DNA from: Opitutaceae bacterium
Lineage (GTDB): Bacteria; Verrucomicrobiota; Verrucomicrobiia; Opitutales; Opitutaceae
Assembly: GCA_005787865.1 (NCBI GenBank)
Contig: SXZN01000174.1
Coordinates: forward strand, 1-7,915
Reading direction: 5' to 3'
Length of the DNA: 7,915 nt
Shown piece after piece: positions 1 through 5,085 of this stretch; position 1 is the stretch's first letter, and every line of letters starts with the position of its first letter. Under the pieces are notes generated by a model. The model saw only the letters and a list, made by a program, of their open reading frames with translations. It was not told where the DNA came from and made no database searches. The position numbers were made by a program, and so were the translations under genes.

Positions 1-354
1 CCCATCAGAGAAGCTCTCGGCCGCCTCCGCGGCGCTGGCGCCACCGTTGGCCATATCCAAATCCAGCATATTCATCCGCTCGATGGTGGGCTCGAAGAAA
101 TTTTTGCCCGCTACCGCCACATTCTCGTCGTCGAAATCAACGACGAGGGTCTCTACGGTTACGGTCAATTGGCGACCCTGCTGCGTTCGCGTTATTGCAA
201 CCCGGCTATCAGCAGCATCACTAAAACTGACGGTCTGACCTACAAAGTGAGCGAGATCGTCGAGCGCGTCGCCATCAAACTCGGCCTCGCCGATACCACC
301 GTCGGCATGCGCAAACAAAGTCTGCTCGCCTCGGCCCTCACCGCCCAGAAATAA
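1..354 (+). CDS. korA: 2-oxoacid:ferredoxin oxidoreductase alpha subunit, C-terminal part (KorA-like, 5' truncated by window edge)
   Basis: Reading from base 1 gives 117 residues with no stop until TAA at 352-354; the start lies outside the window. The protein end has the layout of the alpha subunit C-terminal domain of 2-oxoacid:acceptor oxidoreductases. A Gly-rich segment (LRGAGATVGHIQIQHIHPL, about residues 9-27) is followed by a buried strand (HILVVEIN), then a GQL motif and ALTAQK at the very end. In this family the alpha subunit carries the pyrimidine-binding domain for thiamine diphosphate and pairs with the beta subunit. The beta gene follows immediately on the same strand, 30 bp on, so the two are almost certainly co-transcribed. 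The usual short turn between the E-x-N strand and GQL is lengthened here by DEGLYGY. Whether the missing part includes a fused gamma domain cannot be seen. Family assignment is firm; 2-oxoglutarate as substrate is inferred from the beta subunit. Confidence 0.85.
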   Translation, partial: PIREALGRLRGAGATVGHIQIQHIHPLDGGLEEIFARYRHILVVEINDEGLYGYGQLATLLRSRYCNPAISSITKTDGLTYKVSEIVERVAIKLGLADTTVGMRKQSLLASALTAQK

Positions 355-384
355 CCCGCGTCTTTACCCTCTAAATATAAATTT

Positions 385-1341
385 ATGTCCGCTCCCACTC
401 TTTCTCCCGCCGTCAGCTCAGCGCCTGAGGCTCCTCGCGCTCCCCTCACTAAAAAAGTCCTCGTCGCCGACCACCCCACGTGGTGCCCCGGCTGCGGCGA
501 TTTTGCCGTGCTCGCTTCTTTTTATAAAGTTCTCGAGAAACTTAATTACCCGCAGGAAAAAATCGTCACGTTCGCCGGCATCGGTTGCTCCTCCCGCTTC
601 CCCTACTTCGTCAACACGCACGGCGGTCACTATATTCACGGCCGCTCCCTGCCTTTTGCCGCCGGGATTAGCCTCGGACGCGATGATCTGCACGTTTTTG
701 TGTTTGGCGGTGACGGCGACGGCTTCTCCATCGGCGGTAATCACCTCGTCCACACGGCGCGTAAAAACCCGCGCATGACGTATGTCATCATGGACAATTC
801 GGTTTATGGTCTGACCAAGAAACAAACCTCCCCCACCTCGCCCATCGGCTTCAAATCCAAGACCGATCCGTGGGGCGCTTACGATCAACCGATCAATCCG
901 ATGCGCACCCTGATCAATAGCGGCGCCACCTTCATCGCCCGCAGCCATGCCACGCAAGTGAACCACATGGTGGAGATGATGCATCGTGCCGCGCTGCACG
1001 ACGGCTTCTCGGTGGTAGAAATTTTATCGGAATGCGTGGAATTTTTCGAAGGCGCCTTCGACTCCTCGATCCCGCGCAAGGGCGGCTCGTTCCAAACAAT
1101 TGACCTGAAGAAAAATGACGGTTCGGCCGAAGACGCCGCCCGCCATGATCCCACCGATGAGCTCGCGGCCCTCCGCCTCGCGCTGGATCCTTGGCCCGGC
1201 AAATTCGGTATTTATTACGAGAATAAAAGCCGCCCCACCAAGAACGCTCTTGAGCAAAAACTTATCACCAATACCCGGGAAAAGACCAAAAACGCCAGCG
1301 ACCTCGAATTGCTGTCGAAGACTTTTGCCCGTATGCGCTGA
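385..1341 (+). CDS. korB: 2-oxoglutarate (2-oxoacid):ferredoxin oxidoreductase beta subunit
   Basis: The 318-residue protein is full length for KorB-type beta subunits. It binds thiamine diphosphate and a [4Fe-4S] cluster and, with the alpha subunit, catalyses oxidative decarboxylation of a 2-oxoacid to acyl-CoA with reduction of ferredoxin, or the reverse carboxylation; it acts in the cytoplasm. Visible motifs are WCPGCGDF (Cys34, Cys37), GIGCSSRFPYF (Cys68) and SECVEFF (Cys217), which supply the four cluster cysteines. GGDGDGFSIGGNH (residues 108-120) and DNSVYGLTKKQTSPTSP (137-153) form the diphosphate/Mg site. The last 80 residues contain the usual HDPTDELAAL segment followed by a Lys-rich tail. 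The ATG at 385 gives an Ala/Pro-rich leader of about 20 residues before the conserved core. No Shine-Dalgarno site precedes it, only an AT-rich run (TAAATATAAATTT). It sits 30 bp after korA and ends before an intrinsic terminator. The KorB-like motifs favour 2-oxoglutarate, but pyruvate or another 2-oxoacid is not excluded. Confidence 0.93.
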   Translation: MSAPTLSPAVSSAPEAPRAPLTKKVLVADHPTWCPGCGDFAVLASFYKVLEKLNYPQEKIVTFAGIGCSSRFPYFVNTHGGHYIHGRSLPFAAGISLGRDDLHVFVFGGDGDGFSIGGNHLVHTARKNPRMTYVIMDNSVYGLTKKQTSPTSPIGFKSKTDPWGAYDQPINPMRTLINSGATFIARSHATQVNHMVEMMHRAALHDGFSVVEILSECVEFFEGAFDSSIPRKGGSFQTIDLKKNDGSAEDAARHDPTDELAALRLALDPWPGKFGIYYENKSRPTKNALEQKLITNTREKTKNASDLELLSKTFARMR

Positions 1342-1368
1342 AGTATTTTCTGCCTCGACGGCCCCCTC

Positions 1369-1394
1369 GCCCCGCCTCATCCGCGGGGCTTTTT
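1369..1394 (+). terminator. Intrinsic terminator after the korAB-like unit
   Basis: A perfect 7 bp GC stem, GCCCCGC (1369-1375) with GCGGGGC (1383-1389), encloses a 7-base loop and is followed directly by five T (1390-1394). It lies 28 bp after the korB stop codon. This is a textbook Rho-independent terminator on the + strand, and it argues that tdk, whose ATG is only 37 bp after the T-run, is not simply part of the korAB transcript. Confidence 0.85.
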
Positions 1395-1431
1395 GTTGGC
1401 CACGCGCCCCAAGCCTGCTAGCACTACCAGC

Positions 1432-2034
1432 ATGGCGAAGGTTTATTTTTACTACTCGGCAATGAACGCGGGCAAATCAACCGTGTTACTTCAGTCGAGT
1501 TACAATTACCATGAGCGCGGTATGCGCACGCTTCTGTTCGTACCGGCCATCGATACCCGCGCCGGACTTGGTCGCGTAAAATCTCGGATCGGACTCGAAG
1601 CTGAGGCGATTACGCTCCAGCCCGAAGATAATATTTTTACGCGCGTCTGCACCGAACACACCACAACCCGAGCCGGCGCCGAATCGCCCGCCATCGCCTG
1701 CGTCCTGATCGATGAAGCTCAATTCCTCACCCGCCGCCAGGTTGAGCAAGTCACTGATATCGCTGATCAACTCAACATCCCGGTGCTTTGCTACGGCCTC
1801 CGGACAGATTTCCAAGCCCAGCTTTTTCCCGGCAGCGCTGCCCTCCTCGCCCTGGCGGATAGCCTGATCGAATTAAAAACGATTTGTCACTGCGGTCGCA
1901 AAGCGACCATGAACCTTCGCATTGGCCCCGATGGTCGCGGCGTGAAAGAAGGCGAACAGGTTGAGATTGGCGGCAATGACCGCTATATCGCAATGTGTCG
2001 CCGGCATTTTAAAGCAGCGCTCGCGCCCATTTGA
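1432..2034 (+). CDS. tdk: Thymidine kinase (type II, Tdk/TK1 family)
   Basis: This 200-residue cytosolic enzyme phosphorylates thymidine (and deoxyuridine) with ATP to give dTMP in pyrimidine salvage. The P-loop is SAMNAGKST (residues 9-17). The Walker B/catalytic segment is LIDEAQFL (92-99), with Glu95 as the expected general base. LCYGLRTDF (119-127) and the following loop match the substrate lasso region. A structural zinc site is suggested by CHC (Cys152, Cys154) and CRRH (Cys189, His192). The length and near line-by-line resemblance to E. coli Tdk (about 205 aa) support the family firmly. The ATG at 1432 is chosen because homologues begin MAxxYFxYSAMNAGKS. An upstream in-frame TTG at 1393 would add 13 unconserved residues and would start inside the korB terminator. 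No Shine-Dalgarno site is evident before the ATG. The nearest unrelated neighbours are korB upstream and a lactonase gene 178 bp downstream. Confidence 0.95.
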   Translation: MAKVYFYYSAMNAGKSTVLLQSSYNYHERGMRTLLFVPAIDTRAGLGRVKSRIGLEAEAITLQPEDNIFTRVCTEHTTTRAGAESPAIACVLIDEAQFLTRRQVEQVTDIADQLNIPVLCYGLRTDFQAQLFPGSAALLALADSLIELKTICHCGRKATMNLRIGPDGRGVKEGEQVEIGGNDRYIAMCRRHFKAALAPI

Positions 2035-2212
2035 CCCGCCGCGGCTAACCCACGGCTCAATACCGCCGAGGGGAGTGTTACTCCATAGCAACACCTAGCC
2101 CGAGGGCGGAGCGGCCCTCATGAGCATCGCCCATCCTGATTTTAGGTCCGAGCTGCGGAGTGAACTTGCCAAACTACGCCATTTTACGATGAGCTGAGGG
2201 ACCAACCCCTTC
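2035..2212. other. Intergenic spacer between tdk and the lactonase gene, with small hairpins
   Basis: The spacer contains several short inverted repeats: GGAGT/ACTCC (2072-2084, 3-base loop), GTGTT/AACAC (2075-2094, which excludes the first), GAGGGC/GCCCTC (2102-2119, 6-base loop) and CCGCC/GGCGG (2063-2067 with 2105-2109). None is followed by a T-run, so none is a standard intrinsic terminator for tdk. I recognise no riboswitch class and no convincing -35/-10 pair. The lactonase promoter presumably lies here if the gene is not read through from tdk. Confidence 0.4.
2120..2197 (+). CDS. Possible 25-codon leader ORF upstream of the lactonase gene (doubtful)
   Basis: An ATG at 2120 opens 25 codons ending in TGA at 2195-2197. 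It begins MSIAHPDFRSELRSELAKLR. A GGAG at 2108-2111 lies 8 bases before the ATG, a better Shine-Dalgarno match than any annotated gene here has, though it falls in the loop of the GAGGGC/GCCCTC hairpin. The ORF is in the same frame as the lactonase gene, separated from its ATG by the TGA and five further codons. It matches no family I know. It could be a translated leader, the remnant of a longer N-terminus, or chance. Confidence 0.15.
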   Translation: MSIAHPDFRSELRSELAKLRHFTMS

Positions 2213-3301
2213 ATGCTCTTGCCCATCGCCTCATTGCTCATTTTCATCGGCACTTACACTCCGCCCAAAGGGGAAAGTAAAGGCGTCTACTCACTTCAGT
2301 TTAACCCCACCACGGGTGAACTCAGCACTCCCGTGCTCGCCGCGAAATTGTCTAACCCGACTTTTCTCGCACTCCACCCGAACGGCCGCGTGATTTATGC
2401 GTTGAGCGAAAGTGATACGGTACGCGGTAAACCCGGTGGCGGCGCCACCGCATTTACCCTAGATCCCGAGACCGGCCAGCTGACGCTCCTCAATCGCCAA
2501 CCCAGCGGTGGCGTTGGCGGGGCGCACCTCGGGCTCGATCCCGACGCCACAACCCTCCTGCTCGCTAGTTATAGCGGCGGGCAGGTAACCTCCTTCCCCC
2601 TAGCGAAAGACGGCCAGATTAAGCCCCCGGCGGACACCCAAATCCTCACCGGTATCTTGGGACCGCAGCAAAATCGCCAAGATAAACCTCACCCCCACTC
2701 GGTGACCGTTTCCCCCGATGGCCGCTTCGCTTATCTCTGCGATCTCGGCCTTGATAAAGTGTTCTGCTACGAGCTGAAATCCGCGACCATGGTTCCCGCT
2801 GGTGATTTTTCTACGGCGCCAGGGGCCGGCCCCCGACATAGTAAATTCTCCGCTGATGGAAAATTTTTCTACGTGATCAACGAGCTGAACAGCACTATCA
2901 CGACTTTCACGTGCGCTCCCGCGACCGGCCAACTAAACAATCCCCGTACGGTCTCAACTTTGCCGAAGGATTTCTCCGGCGAAAATACCTGCGCCGAGAT
3001 TCGCCTGCACCCCAATGGACGCTTTGTATATGGCTCGAACCGCGGTCACGACAGCCTCGCGGTTTTTGCCCGCGAGCCGCGCGATGGTTCCTTACAGCTT
3101 ATCGAAATTGTACCTTCCGGCGGCGCGCATCCCCGCAATTTTGCGCTATCACCTGACGGGGCTTGGCTGATCTGCGCCAATCGCGATAGCAATAATCTCG
3201 TCGTCTTCAAAGTTAATCCTGAAACCGGCCGGCTAACCGCCACTGGCCAGACCGCGACCGTCCCGATGGCCGTCTGCGTACTCTTTACTTCAATCGATTA
3301 A
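2213..3301 (+). CDS. pgl: Lactonase family protein, seven-bladed beta-propeller (6-phosphogluconolactonase type, Pgl/YbhE)
   Basis: The 362-residue protein fits the lactonase family (E. coli Pgl, about 331 aa), which hydrolyses 6-phosphogluconolactone to 6-phosphogluconate in the oxidative pentose phosphate pathway. Some family members act on other lactones, so the substrate is inferred. Propeller repeats are plain: FIGTYT (11-16), NPTFLALHPNGRVIYALSES (48-67), DKPHPHSVTVSPDGRFAYLC (157-176), GAGPRHSKFSADGKFFYVIN (204-223), then EIRLHPNGRFVYGSNRGHDS (262-281) and HPRNFALSPDGAWLICANRD (306-325). The conserved His, Arg and Asp positions of the central cleft in the PHPH, GPRH and HPRNF segments are present. 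The ten residues before FIGTYT (MLLPIASLLI) are hydrophobic but lack a basic n-region and a cleavage site, so export is doubtful. GAGGGA at 2196-2201 may serve as a weak, rather distant ribosome site. An in-frame TGA at 2195 rules out a longer start. The gene converges with lnt. Confidence 0.88.
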   Translation: MLLPIASLLIFIGTYTPPKGESKGVYSLQFNPTTGELSTPVLAAKLSNPTFLALHPNGRVIYALSESDTVRGKPGGGATAFTLDPETGQLTLLNRQPSGGVGGAHLGLDPDATTLLLASYSGGQVTSFPLAKDGQIKPPADTQILTGILGPQQNRQDKPHPHSVTVSPDGRFAYLCDLGLDKVFCYELKSATMVPAGDFSTAPGAGPRHSKFSADGKFFYVINELNSTITTFTCAPATGQLNNPRTVSTLPKDFSGENTCAEIRLHPNGRFVYGSNRGHDSLAVFAREPRDGSLQLIEIVPSGGAHPRNFALSPDGAWLICANRDSNNLVVFKVNPETGRLTATGQTATVPMAVCVLFTSID

Positions 3302-3315
3302 CGCTCGTCGATCCG

Positions 3316-3340
3316 GGGGCGCCCACCCCTAGGGCGCTCC
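3316..3340. terminator. GC-rich hairpin between the convergent lactonase and lnt genes (possible terminator)
   Basis: Bases 3316-3324 pair with 3332-3340 in a 9 bp stem with one G-T wobble and a 7-base loop. It is the only hairpin I found in the 45 bp gap between the two convergent stop codons, so it could slow transcription from either side. Neither strand has a T-run after the stem, so it is not a canonical intrinsic terminator. Confidence 0.4.
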
Positions 3341-3346
3341 TCTAAG

Positions 3347-5011
3347 TCAAAAAGCCGCCACCCCATCCGCCGGTAAACGCGGCGGACGCAGGTTCAGCAC
3401 CAGGTAATAGCTGACGACGCCCCACCCAGCGCAGACCAGTAAAAACCAATCGCCGTGCTGCGCATAAAAACTCGAGCGATTACGCCAGCGGATATCACGC
3501 GTCACTTCTAGGGTCTGGGATCCGCGAAAATAAATACTCCCTTTTTCATTGAGGAGCGTCGCTCGGATATTACCAAACTCGTCAATCCAACCGCTCCAGC
3601 CGCTATTGCCGCACCGCAATACCGGCCGCCGAGTCTCCACCGCTCGCAGCACGGATGAGGCCGCATGCTGATAAGCCGCGCCGCCCTCACCGAACCAAGC
3701 ATCGTTGGTCAACACCGCTAACATTTCGGCGCCCGCTAAAGTACTCGCGCGCGCGAACTCCGGAAAAATATCCTCGTAGCAAATCAGTACGCCTACGCGC
3801 ACCTGACCGGATCTCACCGGCACCAGCAAAGGTCGCGCCTCCGTACCGCGCTGAAAATCGCCCCCAATCGGCACTAATTTATCCAGCCATCCCAAGATCG
3901 GTCGCAGTGGGATATACTCCCCAAAGGGCACCAACTTGCGCTTCGCGTAGCCTTCCCGCGCCACGCCTGCCACTGGCTCGACGACGAAGGCCCCGTTATA
4001 CCACGAATCGGGCTCAGACGCTGAGCCCAGCGCGGTGTAGACCGTGCCGACGAGTAAAGGCTGCCCTGTCCGCTTGGCCACGGAGGCCAACCACGGCTCA
4101 ACATTGGCGTCACGAAATAGCGGCCATGGCACCACTGACTCCGGCCATAAGATAAAATCACCGCGCCCCGCCTTCGGCGCGGCAAAGGTTACTTGTTCGA
4201 TCGTCTGCAAGACCTCCTGCGCACGCGCGCTGTCCCATTTTTCATTTTGCGGAATGCCGGGTTGCACCAGAGTAACCCGCGCCAATTTCTGCCGTTGCGC
4301 CCCCATCGTCTCCGCCAAAAAAGGAAACGAGGCCGACACCAATAACATCAACGCGACCATGAACTCTGGACTACGTTTCCGCAGACCAGAGAATCCCTCG
4401 TAAAAAACGCGGTGCGCATAGGCCGCGCCAGCGAGGTTGAAATAAATTAAGATAAAGGAGACCGACCACGCACCGGCATAAGCCGCACTCTGCAGCACCA
4501 GCGGCCGCTGCCACTGACTAGCCGCGAGCGTCAGCCACGGGAAGCCCCCGAAAATTACGGTGCGCAGCCACTCGAGCATAACCCACAGTGCCGCCAGACC
4601 TAACAATGCGATAATCCGCACAACGGCTTGATGACCGCGCAACCGCGGGATCACCCACCATACCGCCAAATACCAACTCCCAATTAAAAGCCCGATGAAG
4701 GATCCCAACAAAAGTGGCCCGAGCAATGTGACATGCCGCAGCCAGCCCAGCAGCGCCACCCACGCCACCACCTGTGCGCCGAGCACGGTCGCGGCGTAAA
4801 TCCAAAATGGGGGCCGGCGGTAAGCCCACAACACGGCAGGAATAGCGAATGCATAGCCAGCATCGCCGACATTAAGCGGGGGAAAAGCCGCAAAAGTTAA
4901 AAATGCCGTGAGCCCGAATACCGCCAAGCCCCCACCCAAATGCGGCCGTCGCTGCCAAAGCGTCAGCCTAGGCTCATAAGGATCAAGCGCGGGAATCGGC
5001 GCAGCCGGCAT
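3347..5011 (-). CDS. lnt: Apolipoprotein N-acyltransferase (Lnt)
   Basis: This integral inner-membrane enzyme transfers an acyl chain from phospholipid to the N-terminal S-diacylglyceryl-cysteine of apolipoproteins, the last lipoprotein maturation step in gram-negative bacteria. Starting at the ATG at 5011 it has 554 residues, typical or slightly long for Lnt. The N-terminal part carries about six or seven hydrophobic segments (between residues 28 and 235), then a periplasmic nitrilase domain (about 245-510), then a final membrane segment (about 520-542). The expected Glu-Lys-Cys triad is visible: Glu291 in ILWPESVVPWP, Lys357 in YAKRKLVPFGEY and Cys411 in VLICYEDIFPEFA. Glu365 in the PFGEY motif is also kept. 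An in-frame TTG at 5035 would give 562 residues and overlap the secA end by 19 bp. I prefer the ATG, 5 bp after the secA stop, though no clear Shine-Dalgarno site precedes either. The close spacing implies co-transcription, and perhaps translational coupling, with secA. Confidence 0.94.
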   Translation of the reverse strand: MPAAPIPALDPYEPRLTLWQRRPHLGGGLAVFGLTAFLTFAAFPPLNVGDAGYAFAIPAVLWAYRRPPFWIYAATVLGAQVVAWVALLGWLRHVTLLGPLLLGSFIGLLIGSWYLAVWWVIPRLRGHQAVVRIIALLGLAALWVMLEWLRTVIFGGFPWLTLAASQWQRPLVLQSAAYAGAWSVSFILIYFNLAGAAYAHRVFYEGFSGLRKRSPEFMVALMLLVSASFPFLAETMGAQRQKLARVTLVQPGIPQNEKWDSARAQEVLQTIEQVTFAAPKAGRGDFILWPESVVPWPLFRDANVEPWLASVAKRTGQPLLVGTVYTALGSASEPDSWYNGAFVVEPVAGVAREGYAKRKLVPFGEYIPLRPILGWLDKLVPIGGDFQRGTEARPLLVPVRSGQVRVGVLICYEDIFPEFARASTLAGAEMLAVLTNDAWFGEGGAAYQHAASSVLRAVETRRPVLRCGNSGWSGWIDEFGNIRATLLNEKGSIYFRGSQTLEVTRDIRWRNRSSFYAQHGDWFLLVCAGWGVVSYYLVLNLRPPRLPADGVAAF

Positions 5012-5016
5012 AGGAC

Positions 5017-5085
5017 TTAGGCGGCCCCGTGGCAATTCTTGTACTTCTTCCCGCTACCGCACGGACACGGATCATTGCGCCCCAC
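5017..5085 (-). other. SecA C-terminal zinc-binding (SEC-C) domain
   Basis: The last 22 residues of SecA follow the C-x-C-x8-C-H pattern inside NDPCPCGSGKKYKNCHGA, the classic SEC-C motif. In E. coli SecA this tail binds zinc and mediates docking of SecB and phospholipid contact. Some lineages lack it, so its presence here is informative. No secB gene is in the window. Confidence 0.9.

Noticed and set aside
124..147. Inverted repeat CTCGTCG/CGACGAG inside the korA end
   Set aside because: It lies within codons for conserved residues (VVEINDE), has no T-run and is best explained by codon choice.
418..999. 193-codon open frame on the - strand opposite korB
   Set aside because: It is an antisense shadow of a well-supported gene; its translation is repetitive in Gly, Val, Arg and Ala and shows no recognisable domain.
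2031..2062. TTGACC followed by TCAATA as a promoter for the lactonase gene
   Set aside because: The spacing is 20 bases and the -10 match is poor; it also overlaps the tdk stop codon. Not enough to call.
2102..2119. GAGGGC/GCCCTC hairpin as a tdk terminator
   Set aside because: No T-run follows; the next bases are ATGAGC. It is described only as a hairpin in the spacer.
3655..4155. 166-codon open frame on the + strand opposite lnt
   Set aside because: Its Arg/Pro-rich translation is typical of an antisense frame in GC-rich DNA, while lnt on the other strand has all catalytic motifs.
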